Of a DNA stretch of 54,360 nt, positions 16,245 through 24,434 are shown in pieces (within the stretch, counting starts at the first letter, position 1; each line of letters begins with the position of its first letter). Under the pieces are notes generated by a model, which was not told the origin of the DNA, searched no databases, and was given only the letters and a program-made list of their open reading frames with translations. The position numbers were made by a program, and so were the translations under genes. The DNA lies in the NCBI RefSeq assembly GCF_030954495.1, contig NZ_JAVHUW010000052.1, positions 1-54,360 of the forward strand. Reading direction: 5' to 3'. Source of the stretch: Candidatus Desulfosporosinus nitrosoreducens (lineage in GTDB: Bacteria; Bacillota; Desulfitobacteriia; Desulfitobacteriales; Desulfitobacteriaceae).

Positions 16245-18590
16245 TTATTGCGTGCTAGTCTTAAACTCAAATTTCAATTTGCCTTCCACGGGATTTTCCC
16301 AAACTAAATGTGCGGCAAAGGTTTTTCCGGTACTCGATTTAAATCCTTTTATTAAAGGGGTTTTTCCTTTTTTCAGCAGACATTTCATTTGATGGGGAGT
16401 GATCGTCTTGCCGCATAGTTGTTTCTTCCAGACCACAAAGCGACAGCCATTTCTCCAATTAGAACAGCCAAACCCTTTTTCTCCTTCGATGACCTCACAC
16501 CCGCACCTCGGACATTTTCCCAGCGCTTCGGACGGACTCTTCATTGCCGTATTATCGTCAGCTTTCTTCACTCTGCTGACTTTGGCTCCAAGAGCTTTGG
16601 TTGTCTTTGGTCCGCCAGCCTCTTTTTCCGCCCTCTTTGACTGCTGCTTGGGAGCTAAGGCTAAGGGGACCTTGCCATGCTGTCGCTCAAAAGAACGAAG
16701 CTCATTGATGATCTGCTGAATAGCGGTTTCAACTTCTGCCATGAATTGTTCTAAAGTCTGTTGGCCTTTTTCGACTTTGGAAAGATTAAACTCCATTTGT
16801 CCGGTCATTTCCGCACTTATTAAGAGCTGGGCTTTGGGAAGACGCTCTTTAATCAGCCGAATAAGTTCCGATCCTTTCAGTGCAGGTTTCAAGGCCTTCT
16901 TATCCTGGAGAATATACCCTCGCTCAATCAGGTTCTCAATAATCGCCGGCCGGGTCGCCACAGTCCCCAAACCTTTTCCTTTTAGCTGCTGCCGCAAAAT
17001 CTCGTCATCAATTTGCTTACCTGCCCCTTCCATTGCCTTAAGCAAATCGCCTTGGGTATATCGTTGGGGAGGTTTTGTTGATTTTTCTTCTATGAATACC
17101 CGCTTCGTGCTAACCTTCTGACCTGGGTTCAAGGGAGGAAGAGCGACATTTTCTTCCTCTCTTGACTCAAGCTCATCCTTCCTCTTAGTTTTCCTCTTTA
17201 TCGCCTTCTCTACACCTTTATCCTCTTTTTCTTCTAAACTGTAAACAGCTTTCCAGCCGGAGCTCAACAAAACTTTGCCTCTTGTGCGGAAATGTTCCTC
17301 TTCAACGACAGTGATGACATCAGTCTGAGCGTAGCGGGCTGAGGGAAACCAGACGGCGAGAAAACGCCGCGCGATCAGGTCATAAAGTTTCTGTTCATCT
17401 ATTGTGAGTCTGGCTAAGGGAATTTTCTCGGTTGTCGGAATAATGGCGTGATGGGCAGAAATAGTATTGATCACGCGGCTTCCTTTAGGCACCCCATAAC
17501 GTCCGGCTTCTTCGGCAAACCCGATATAAGGTTCCTGGCGAAGAGCATTTAGATGAGCGGGCAACTTAGGTATCAGATCTTCTGAAAGATAGACACAATC
17601 TGTGCGCGGATAGGTTATTCCTTTTTTTTCATAGAGAGATTGGGCTACTTGCAGAACTTTTTCCGCGCTAAAACCATACTTTTTGGATGCAGCAATTGTC
17701 AGGGAGGTTAAATCAAACAAAAGAGGGGGCGGTTCCTGTACGTCTTTACGAGTTAGCTTGGCTATGTCCGCGGCTTTATTCTTAGTTTTAGTGACAATCT
17801 TCTCGGCTTCTTCAAGCTTCGTCAAGCGCCTGGTTTCGTCCTGGAAATCGAACCACTTTCCTTGGTACTCTCCGAGAGCAGTTGAAAATTCCGCTCGAAC
17901 TTCAAAGAATGGCTGAGGCACAAAACGTTCTATTTCCCATTCCCGCTCGACAATTAAGGCTAAGGTCGGTGTTTGTACCCGTCCAATGGAAATAACATTG
18001 GGTTTTTTGCGAGCCGTGTCAAAACTGCCAAACAAAGAGGTAAACCCTTCCGTTAGGTTCATGCCAAAGTCCCAATCGGCATAAGCTCTGCCGTTCCCGG
18101 CGGCTGTTAAACCTGCCATAGAGCCTGCCGAACGAAGCTGCTTCATACCTTCCCGGATAGAAGCCGTCGTTAGTGAAGAAATCCAGAGGCGGGCCAACGG
18201 TTTTTGACAGCGAGATGCTTCCCATAGTTCCTGAAAGAGCAACTGACCTTCACGATCGGCATCCGTCCCGCAGATAACTTCCTGAATCTCGGAAGATTTC
18301 AGCCAGCGCTGCACCACCTGGTACTGTTTAGCTGCTCCGGCTTTAACTGTTCTGCGGAATTCATTCGTTGGGGGCAGGACCGGCAGCCTGTTTAAACTCC
18401 AACGTTTTCCGACTTGATCCAAATTCATATAAGCCTCTGGACGCTCAAGTTCTAAAAGATGGCCAAAACACCAGGTGATGACATATTGCTCGTTTTCCAA
18501 GTAACCGTCTCCCCTATTTCCAACGCCTAAAGCTTGGGCATACTCGCGGGCTTGAGACGGCTTCTCCGCGATGATGAGTCTCTTTCCCAT
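16245..18590 (-). CDS. topB: DNA topoisomerase III (type IA)
   Basis: Type IA topoisomerase of 781 residues. The Toprim domain opens with RLIIAEKPSQAREYA and contains CGTDADREGQLLFQE. The catalytic tyrosine is in the GITYPRTDC block. The C-terminus carries a basic linker (about 640-700), a Topo-C zinc-type module with four cysteines (CPRCGCEV...GCSN...GCRF) and a further small domain. It relaxes negative supercoils and decatenates DNA via a transient 5'-phosphotyrosine. The ATG follows CGGAGG at eight bases. An in-frame extension upstream lacks family similarity and is excluded. Confidence 0.95.
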   Translation of the reverse strand: MGKRLIIAEKPSQAREYAQALGVGNRGDGYLENEQYVITWCFGHLLELERPEAYMNLDQVGKRWSLNRLPVLPPTNEFRRTVKAGAAKQYQVVQRWLKSSEIQEVICGTDADREGQLLFQELWEASRCQKPLARLWISSLTTASIREGMKQLRSAGSMAGLTAAGNGRAYADWDFGMNLTEGFTSLFGSFDTARKKPNVISIGRVQTPTLALIVEREWEIERFVPQPFFEVRAEFSTALGEYQGKWFDFQDETRRLTKLEEAEKIVTKTKNKAADIAKLTRKDVQEPPPLLFDLTSLTIAASKKYGFSAEKVLQVAQSLYEKKGITYPRTDCVYLSEDLIPKLPAHLNALRQEPYIGFAEEAGRYGVPKGSRVINTISAHHAIIPTTEKIPLARLTIDEQKLYDLIARRFLAVWFPSARYAQTDVITVVEEEHFRTRGKVLLSSGWKAVYSLEEKEDKGVEKAIKRKTKRKDELESREEENVALPPLNPGQKVSTKRVFIEEKSTKPPQRYTQGDLLKAMEGAGKQIDDEILRQQLKGKGLGTVATRPAIIENLIERGYILQDKKALKPALKGSELIRLIKERLPKAQLLISAEMTGQMEFNLSKVEKGQQTLEQFMAEVETAIQQIINELRSFERQHGKVPLALAPKQQSKRAEKEAGGPKTTKALGAKVSRVKKADDNTAMKSPSEALGKCPRCGCEVIEGEKGFGCSNWRNGCRFVVWKKQLCGKTITPHQMKCLLKKGKTPLIKGFKSSTGKTFAAHLVWENPVEGKLKFEFKTSTQ

Positions 18591-18733
18591 CTCATTAGCC
18601 TCCGTATCTTCGCCGTCATTAATTATCCAAAGTGTCGCAAGGTATAAATCCCCCGGCATAGTTGACTTATTTTTAATTATATCTTAACAGACTGACAGCT
18701 TATTGTAAGCCATGATTTTATCCGCTGACTAAT

Positions 18734-18777
18734 CCGCTCTAAGACTCCCGCTTCGGCAAGCGCTGAGTTAAGAGCGG
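18734..18777. repeat. Compound hairpin upstream of topB
   Basis: Outer arms ccgctct (18734-18740) and agagcgg (18771-18777), with inner arms cgctt and aagcg around the loop cggc. It lacks a T tract on either side, so it is not a standard terminator. It could be part of the topB mRNA leader. Confidence 0.35.
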
Positions 18778-18890
18778 CTAAATCCCTGGCTAAGTGCGAC
18801 TAAAATTCAGATAGAGTTAAAATTCCACCTGAATCAAGTCTTCTTTAGTCAGGAAAAATTCAGCCCTAAAACACTCATTCCTCTCAACTA

Positions 18891-18920
18891 AAAAACACCG
18901 TTAACAAAAACGGTGTTTTT
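18891..18920 (-). terminator. Intrinsic terminator after ahcY (bidirectional form)
   Basis: Twelve-base perfect stem aaaaacaccgtt / aacggtgttttt with a six-base loop, directly after the ahcY stop. A/T runs at both ends let it work in both directions; only the minus strand has a gene to terminate here. Confidence 0.9.
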
Positions 18921-18942
18921 AGCGTTTTTCAGGCAATGAGGT

Positions 18943-20199
18943 TTAAATCTCTTCAGGACTCCAGGAGGCGAGGTAGCCTTTTTGTTCCTCAGTTAAAGTG
19001 TCAATGGCTAAACCAAGGGATTGAAGTTTTAGCAGCGCTACTTTCTCATCAATCTCAGTATTCACTTGATAAACACCAGGTGTCAGCTTGTCATAGTTGG
19101 AAACGACATACTCAAGCGACAGGGCCTGAAGAGCAAAGGTCATATCCATAACTTCGGCGGGATGTCCATCTCCCGCGGCCAGGTTGACAAGACGACCCTC
19201 AGCCAGCAAATACAGCTTTTGACCGCTGGGTAGTTCGTATTCGGTAATATTCGTGCGAGCCGTACGCTCCGAAAGGGCAATTTCTTTGAGTTGAGCTACA
19301 TTTACCTCAACATCAAAATGACCGGCGTTGCAAAGAATTGCTCCGTCTTTCATGACAACAAAATGCTCTTTATTGATAATACTGGTATTGCCCGTAACCG
19401 TTATAAAGAAATCACCAAATCTAGCTGCTTCAGACATGGGCATGACTTCAAAGCCATCCATCAAGGCTTCATTGGCTTTGATCGGATTGATTTCACAAAT
19501 TATGACCCGGGCGCCTAAACCCTTGGCTCTCATGGCCACACCTTTACCGCACCACCCGTACCCGGCAATAACCGCAGTTTTACCGGCCACTACCAGATTT
19601 GTCGTGCGCATAATTCCATCCCAGACGGACTGCCCTGTGCCGTAGCGGTTATCAAAGAGATATTTACACTGGGCATCATTAACCGCTATCATGGGAAATT
19701 TAAGAACTCCGTCTTTCGCCATCGAATGCAGCCGCAAAACACCTGTCGTCGTTTCTTCAGCTCCGCCCTTAACTTTCTTGAGCAGCTCAGGGCGTGTTGT
19801 ATGGATTGTTGAAACAAGGTCTCCTCCATCGTCAATAATAAAGTCCGGCTCAGTATCAAGAGCCCGCTGAAGATGCTGTTTATACTCCTCATCCGTCGCA
19901 TTGTACCAGGCATGGGCCTCTATCCCTTGTTGCACGAGAGCAGCCACAACATCGTCCTGAGTTGAAAGCGGATTGCTGGCAACCACAGTTACTTTCGCGC
20001 CCCCTGCTCTGACTACCTGAGCTAAATAGGCTGTTTTAGCTTCTAAATGCAGACAGATTACTACATTTCGGCCGGCAAAAGGCTTCTTTTGCTCAAATTC
20101 CTGACGAACCATATTCAGAACTTGCATTCTTGGCGCCACCCAATCAATTTTGTTCTGTCCTAAGGGTGCTAAAGCTAAGTCTCGAATGGTTGATTGCAT
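18943..20199 (-). CDS. ahcY: Adenosylhomocysteinase
   Basis: NAD-dependent S-adenosylhomocysteine hydrolase, splitting the by-product of SAM-dependent methylations into adenosine and homocysteine. 418 residues, the shorter bacterial/archaeal form. Visible motifs: the substrate region LHLEAKTAYL, DDGGDLVS, the block EETTTGVLRL, the NAD-binding Rossmann motif VIAGYGWCGKG, and NAGHFD and LAAGDGHPAEVMD near the C-terminus. Some anaerobes use relatives on S-inosylhomocysteine, which cannot be excluded. ATG with AGAGGG upstream. The class II aldolase and HD hydrolase lie upstream on the same strand. Confidence 0.93.
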   Translation of the reverse strand: MQSTIRDLALAPLGQNKIDWVAPRMQVLNMVRQEFEQKKPFAGRNVVICLHLEAKTAYLAQVVRAGGAKVTVVASNPLSTQDDVVAALVQQGIEAHAWYNATDEEYKQHLQRALDTEPDFIIDDGGDLVSTIHTTRPELLKKVKGGAEETTTGVLRLHSMAKDGVLKFPMIAVNDAQCKYLFDNRYGTGQSVWDGIMRTTNLVVAGKTAVIAGYGWCGKGVAMRAKGLGARVIICEINPIKANEALMDGFEVMPMSEAARFGDFFITVTGNTSIINKEHFVVMKDGAILCNAGHFDVEVNVAQLKEIALSERTARTNITEYELPSGQKLYLLAEGRLVNLAAGDGHPAEVMDMTFALQALSLEYVVSNYDKLTPGVYQVNTEIDEKVALLKLQSLGLAIDTLTEEQKGYLASWSPEEI

Positions 20200-20283
20200 A
20201 CATTCATACCCTCTTTCTATTTCTAAGACTATATTATACTCTATTTCTCAACCTTTTTACTATCGACGAAATAATTGCTCAAC

Positions 20284-20934
20284 TCATCTCTGCCCATAGA
20301 CGTTAAGGTAAAAATTTCTCATTCCTGCAATATCTTCTGCCGAAAGCTCCACGGCTCCCCCTACAAGCTGAGCAAAAATAATGATCTGCGCCGATTTTTC
20401 AACAACTTGGCAGACTTTGAGAGCTTCATCCAAGTCCCTGCCAACCCCCAGCATCCCATGATTGGCAAGCAATACCGCATTTCTGCCTTCTAAGGCTTTC
20501 ACGGCCTTAGCTCCCAGTTCCGGCGTTCCAGGCAGAGCATATTCGTTAACCCGGACATTCCCGCCGACAATTTGGACTAAATCTTCAATGGCACCGGGGA
20601 TTTCCTTGCGCGCAACGGCCAGAGAGGTGGCGTAAGCACTGTGGGTATGAATGATAGCCTGCACATCCTGACGGGCAAGATAAATCGCTAAATGCAGAGG
20701 TAATTCAATGGAAGGCTTTCTTTTCCCATTAAGGATATTCCCGTTAAAATCTGCAATAACAACATCTTCAGCCGTCAAAGTGTCATAATTCATGCCCGAA
20801 GGAGTGATCGCCAAACAATTTTCCGAAGGAATTCGACAACTTATATTGCCCCAGGTCCCTACTGTTAAACGCGTCGCCAAAATCTCATTTCCTTTTTCAA
20901 CAATTTTTTGGCGAACGGCCATAAGGTTATCCAT
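20284..20934 (-). CDS. Class II aldolase / L-fuculose-phosphate aldolase family
   Basis: Zinc-dependent aldolase of 216 residues. Zinc ligands are the HTHS pair in IIHTHSAYATSLAV and the histidine of LLANHGMLG; the glutamate base lies in the PSIELPLHL block. Substrate-loop features (GTWGNISCR, ITPSGMNYD) are normal. Such enzymes cleave fuculose-1-phosphate, 5-deoxyribulose-1-phosphate or related sugars to dihydroxyacetone phosphate and an aldehyde. The position next to ahcY makes salvage of 5-deoxy- or methylthio-sugars from SAM metabolism attractive, but the kinase and isomerase of that pathway are not seen here. Confidence 0.85.
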   Translation of the reverse strand: MDNLMAVRQKIVEKGNEILATRLTVGTWGNISCRIPSENCLAITPSGMNYDTLTAEDVVIADFNGNILNGKRKPSIELPLHLAIYLARQDVQAIIHTHSAYATSLAVARKEIPGAIEDLVQIVGGNVRVNEYALPGTPELGAKAVKALEGRNAVLLANHGMLGVGRDLDEALKVCQVVEKSAQIIIFAQLVGGAVELSAEDIAGMRNFYLNVYGQR

Positions 20935-21018
20935 TTGATTCTCCTTTTAAAATTTCAAAGTAAATTTTATCTATTGACGAAGATTTTAATTATTTTATAT
21001 TGCCCCAAAGAAACATAA

Positions 21019-21612
21019 TTAAAATCTTTTTAAATAACCCTTTTCAATGGAATCCTCAATGATTTCTTGAACTAATTCCCAAAGCTCAGGCACCGGTTCT
21101 TTCAAGAGCTGATTTCGCTTCCAAACATTTTGGCTGGTAATTCCAGGTTTTTGCCAAGTGTGTCCGAAAGTATTGTAATTCAGAAGCAAGGGCTGTAAGC
21201 GATCAAGGCTTGCGGCATAGCGTGCTTCAGGCGTTTCCACAGCCTCAAATTCTTGCCATAAATCCATAATTTCTTGAGCCTGATCGGAGGGAAGAAGATT
21301 AAATAATTTGTCGGCAGCCTTTTGCTCACGCTCCAGCTTATCGAGATTACCTTTTTCATCATAGCAAAAAGTGTCCCCGGCGTAAATTTCCACAAGGTCA
21401 TGGACAAGCAGCATTTTTAGAACTCTTAGAGTATTTAACGCTTCAGCTGAGTATTCAGTCAGTAAGACAGCCATGACAGCAAGATGCCAAGAGTGTTCGG
21501 CGTCATTTTCTTGCTCCTCGGTCCCGATTACAACATTCTGTCTGAAAATCCTTTTTAAACGATCAATCTCAACAATAAATTCAATTTGCTGTTTTAACCT
21601 TGGGTTTTTCAA
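21019..21612 (-). CDS. HD-domain phosphohydrolase (YfbR-like)
   Basis: Metal-dependent phosphohydrolase of about 197 residues. The HD ligands are seen as DAEHSWHLAV (first histidine), LLVHDLVEI (HD pair) and a late aspartate in the AASLDRLQPL block. Relatives act on 5'-deoxynucleotides or similar phosphoesters. The TTG start is chosen because it lies nine bases from GGAGGA; the GTG three codons upstream touches that site and cannot use it. Together with the aldolase and ahcY it forms a possible nucleoside/SAM by-product salvage set. Confidence 0.8.
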   Translation of the reverse strand: MKNPRLKQQIEFIVEIDRLKRIFRQNVVIGTEEQENDAEHSWHLAVMAVLLTEYSAEALNTLRVLKMLLVHDLVEIYAGDTFCYDEKGNLDKLEREQKAADKLFNLLPSDQAQEIMDLWQEFEAVETPEARYAASLDRLQPLLLNYNTFGHTWQKPGITSQNVWKRNQLLKEPVPELWELVQEIIEDSIEKGYLKRF

Positions 21613-21814
21613 AGCAGACACTCCTCCAGTGAGATAGTTCCCTGATTAAGATAGTTTAACTAGTCCGGCTGCCCTTGTCGAAATCCAGGCGCTTATAGCA
21701 AAACAAACCAGAACTTTATTATTCTACGTCGTTTTCTCGAATTCCTGCCCATACCAGGAATATCTGACTATAAAGAGAACTCGTCTGAAACCCGAAGACC
21801 AGTTTTTAGCAGTT

Positions 21815-21840
21815 CAAAATAGACAACGTTGTCTATTTTG
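21815..21840. repeat. 26-base perfect palindrome
   Basis: Half-site CAAAATAGACAAC is followed immediately by its exact reverse complement, with no loop. The A/T ends would allow bidirectional termination as RNA, but the lack of a loop also suits a dimeric DNA-binding protein or a cruciform. It is about 200 bases before the HD hydrolase start and beyond the dsrC terminator. Confidence 0.7.
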
Positions 21841-21967
21841 GGATATGCCTAAACCCGACACTCCGACATAGAGTGGAGGGACTTTAAGGGACCCCGGTAA
21901 GTGACACAGTTTGTACCTCTGATGACAGTCTAAAAGTATCAACGAAGGTATACCTACCAACTGTACG

Positions 21968-21998
21968 AAAAAGAGCCGATCACTGATGTGATCGGCTC
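21968..21998 (-). terminator. Intrinsic terminator of the dsr operon
   Basis: Eleven-base perfect stem gagccgatcac / gtgatcggctc with tetraloop, followed on the minus strand by TCTTTTTC. About 60 bases after the dsrC stop. Confidence 0.92.
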
Positions 21999-22060
21999 CC
22001 AAGAGGTCAAACTTGTCATTAGCATTCTAAGCTAATGTGTACTGCAAAACATGTTGGTGA

Positions 22061-22378
22061 TTACACGCAACCTGTTGGTTTTGGCAAACCAGCGATTTTA
22101 CAAGCTCCCTTCCCAGGACCAGCAGGGAAGAGTTCATAAATTTTCTTTTGATCATAGCCGGTGTCTTTGCACAATTTACGAACCATTGGTGATACACCGA
22201 ATTGATCATAGTAATCTCTGAGGTAGTTGATTACTTTCCAGTGTTCTTCGGTAAGGTCTGAAACTTCCTCGGTGCTGGCAAGAGCCTTAGCAACATCCTC
22301 AGTCCATACTTTATGATCCTCTAAGAAACCATCTTCATCCAATTCTACGCTTAAATCCCCTACAACAAGTTGAGCCAT
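22061..22378 (-). CDS. dsrC: DsrC, sulfur-carrier substrate of dissimilatory sulfite reductase
   Basis: Small cytoplasmic protein of 105 residues. It carries sulfite-derived sulfur as a trisulfide between DsrAB and the DsrMKJOP membrane complex. Both essential C-terminal cysteines are present and correctly spaced: Cys93 and the penultimate Cys104, separated by ten residues, in the arm GPGKGACKIAGLPKPTGC. That pattern separates DsrC from TusE-like relatives with one cysteine. The ATG follows GGAGGATAA. It is the last gene of the operon, set off from dsrP by a 96-base spacer with a long hairpin, which suits its need for far higher abundance than the membrane subunits. Confidence 0.97.
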   Translation of the reverse strand: MAQLVVGDLSVELDEDGFLEDHKVWTEDVAKALASTEEVSDLTEEHWKVINYLRDYYDQFGVSPMVRKLCKDTGYDQKKIYELFPAGPGKGACKIAGLPKPTGCV

Positions 22379-22410
22379 TTTAAATTATCCTCCTTCATGA
22401 GTTTATAAAA

Positions 22411-22460
22411 TTGATATTGTTGAGCTTAGACTACAAACAGTCTACTCAAACAAGTATCAA
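22411..22460 (-). promoter_or_regulatory. Long hairpin between dsrP and dsrC
   Basis: Two 22-base arms (22411-22432 and 22439-22460) pair over about 20 positions with small bulges around the loop acaaac. On the minus strand it is followed by TTTTATAAAC and then the dsrC ribosome binding site. It may act as a leaky terminator, an RNA processing site or a 5' stabiliser for dsrC mRNA. Confidence 0.6.
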
Positions 22461-22474
22461 TAAACCTAACATTT

Positions 22475-23635
22475 TTAAGCTTGAGCTTGTTCACGTACCG
22501 CAATGACCACTTTATAAAGAAGTGTGACTATCAGGGCACCAATTGCGTAGATCGCTAAAACGATAGAAATTTCATTGGCTGTTGGGAAATATTCTACCAC
22601 ACGATCAAAGGAATTGGGAACAAATCCGGCAAGAATTAGAACAATTCCTTTGTCAATCCAGTTAGCAAGGTAAATTGCCAGAAGGGCAACAGGCAGTAAA
22701 ACCGGACTTTTCCGCGTCGGGAAAATCAACAAAGCAATGCCCAGGAGAGCGAGAACAGCGGCTGTCCACATGAAAGGCACTAAACTAGTATGTCCGTCTA
22801 AGCCGACGAAGATATACTTGAATGAGGCCATTTCCTCTGGAATATGACTATAGAACGCTGTAAAGACTTCACACAGGTAGAAAAAAACGTTGGCAATCAT
22901 AGCATAACGGATAATTTTAACAAGAGACGGTATAGCAATCCGATCCGGATCAGGATCAAATTTGCTGACCTTGCGCACAATTAAGGCCAAAATTATTAAG
23001 AGAGACGGACCGGCGGCAAAAGCGGAGGCTAGGAAGCGGGCAGCCATGATGGCCGTTAGCCAAAAATGCCTTCCCGGCAAGCCGGCGTATAAGAAGGCCG
23101 TCACTGTGTGAATACTGAAAGCCCAGGGAATTGACAGATAAATGATCGGTTTCACCCACTTCGGGTAATGAACTCCCTTTCGCTCCGCACCCAGTGTTGT
23201 CCAACCAACGATGATGTTAATGGCAAGATAACCACACAATACACACATATCATAAAACATGACCGAGTGCAACTGCGGATACAGAAGAACGTTTAAAATA
23301 CGCATTGGTTGCCCTACGTCCACAAAGATGAACAGGATACACATGATCACGGCGCCAACTGCCAGGAATTCACCTAAAATGACCATTCTGCCAAAGCGTT
23401 TGACATCGTGCAGATAATAGGGAGTTACCAGCATAACAGCAGATGCGGCTACACCCACCAAGAAAGTAAACTGAGCAATATACAACCCCCAGGAAACATC
23501 GCGGCTCATACCTGTAAGACCAAGACCGTAATTAAACTGTCTCATATAGGAGAAGAAGCCGACAACGATGACAGCAAGCAAGAAAATTATCCAAATCCAA
23601 TATTTCTTACTGCCTTTCAGAACTTTCTCAAGCAT
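22475..23635 (-). CDS. dsrP: DsrP, NrfD-like membrane subunit
   Basis: Integral membrane protein of 386 residues with about ten hydrophobic segments, of the NrfD/PsrC family. In the DsrMKJOP complex it is thought to exchange electrons with menaquinol and pass them to DsrO/DsrJ. Typical NrfD features are seen in SWGLYIAQFTFLVGVAAS and the FSIHTVTAFLY segment. The ATG with GGAGGTGAGG is preferred to a GTG three codons upstream. It overlaps dsrO by eight bases, so translation is coupled. Confidence 0.93.
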   Translation of the reverse strand: MLEKVLKGSKKYWIWIIFLLAVIVVGFFSYMRQFNYGLGLTGMSRDVSWGLYIAQFTFLVGVAASAVMLVTPYYLHDVKRFGRMVILGEFLAVGAVIMCILFIFVDVGQPMRILNVLLYPQLHSVMFYDMCVLCGYLAINIIVGWTTLGAERKGVHYPKWVKPIIYLSIPWAFSIHTVTAFLYAGLPGRHFWLTAIMAARFLASAFAAGPSLLIILALIVRKVSKFDPDPDRIAIPSLVKIIRYAMIANVFFYLCEVFTAFYSHIPEEMASFKYIFVGLDGHTSLVPFMWTAAVLALLGIALLIFPTRKSPVLLPVALLAIYLANWIDKGIVLILAGFVPNSFDRVVEYFPTANEISIVLAIYAIGALIVTLLYKVVIAVREQAQA

Positions 23636-24434
23636 GCTCCTCACCTCCTACCAAGTAATAAACACTCGGTTGGGTTCCCACGTTTACTTTACGGCGGATA
23701 GTAAAGCGCGTGCTGACGATTTTACGAACTTCTGAATTAGGATCATCCAAATCACCGAAGATCAGCCCACCATTGGAAGCCTCCACGCAAGCGGGCTGCA
23801 AGCCTTTTTCCAGACGCTCATAACAGCCTAAGCATTTTTCCACAACCCCTGGAGTTCTGGTAGGAAAATCAGGGTTAAAGGTTTTAATAAAGGGTCTGGG
23901 ATCTCTGAAATTGAAACTGCGTGCGCCAAAGGGACAGGCACCCATACAAAATCTACAACCGATGCAGCGGTGAAAGTCCATGGTTACGATCCCGTCAGGA
24001 CGTTTAAAGGTTGCACCTGTAGGGCAAGCTCTTACACACGGCGGATTCTCACAGTGATTGCAAGTTATCACAAAAGGGAGTTTCTTAAAGTTCTCATCCA
24101 AATATTCATTATCCGAATCCGAATCGGCAAAGGTGTGTTCGAAGTCATCTTGCCAAATCCACTTTATCTCATCCTTCGGATTACCGAAGTCCGGGATGTT
24201 ATGAATTGAATCACAGGCCTGAATGACCCGGGTAAAGTCGTCTTCAGACTTGAATTTACTCATGTCGACAACCATGGCCCAATGCTTTATAGTCACAGCA
24301 TCCTTAGGGGTTTCGAATTCAGACGCTGCTTGAACCTTTTTACCCTTAAATCCAGTGATTACAACGGAACCTCCAAGTCCCAGAGCAGTTAAAGCTCCGG
24401 CTCTCCTTAAAAATTGACGTCTATTGATGCTCAT
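23628..24434 (-). CDS. dsrO: DsrO, periplasmic iron-sulfur protein with Tat signal
   Basis: Ferredoxin-like subunit of 268 residues. The N-terminus has a twin-arginine signal (NRRQFLRRAG followed by a hydrophobic stretch and KKVQA), so it is exported folded. Multiple four-cysteine motifs follow: CNHCENPPCVRACP, CIGCRFCMGACP and CLGCYERLEKGLQPAC, in the arrangement of NrfC/DmsB proteins. It links DsrP to the triheme DsrJ on the outer face. The start overlaps the dsrJ stop as ATGA. Confidence 0.95.
   Translation of the reverse strand: MSINRRQFLRRAGALTALGLGGSVVITGFKGKKVQAASEFETPKDAVTIKHWAMVVDMSKFKSEDDFTRVIQACDSIHNIPDFGNPKDEIKWIWQDDFEHTFADSDSDNEYLDENFKKLPFVITCNHCENPPCVRACPTGATFKRPDGIVTMDFHRCIGCRFCMGACPFGARSFNFRDPRPFIKTFNPDFPTRTPGVVEKCLGCYERLEKGLQPACVEASNGGLIFGDLDDPNSEVRKIVSTRFTIRRKVNVGTQPSVYYLVGGEEHA

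Larger units (their letters stand above)
18591..18942. other. Spacer upstream of topB
   Basis: About 350 bases with no gene seen. It contains a two-part hairpin (18734-18777) and the adenosylhomocysteinase terminator at the right. The topB promoter should lie between the two but matches nothing clearly. Confidence 0.45.
21613..22060. other. Spacer between the HD hydrolase and dsrC
   Basis: About 450 bases without a credible gene. It contains a 26-base perfect palindrome, a stretch (21841-21915) rich in short inverted repeats with gtgtcacttaccggggtccc on the minus strand, and the dsrC terminator. The middle stretch resembles the short sequences often left by REP/IS200-type elements; this is an impression, not a match. 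Confidence 0.4.

Noticed and set aside
21870..21883. Plus-strand AGAGTGGAGGGACT resembles the core of a SAM (S-box) riboswitch.
   Set aside because: The rest of the conserved S-box core is absent and no plus-strand gene follows; all genes nearby are on the minus strand.
21814..22209. Two short minus-strand frames around the dsrC terminator (about 60 codons each).
   Set aside because: One spans the palindrome and the terminator hairpin, the other is a shifted frame within dsrC; neither has coding character.
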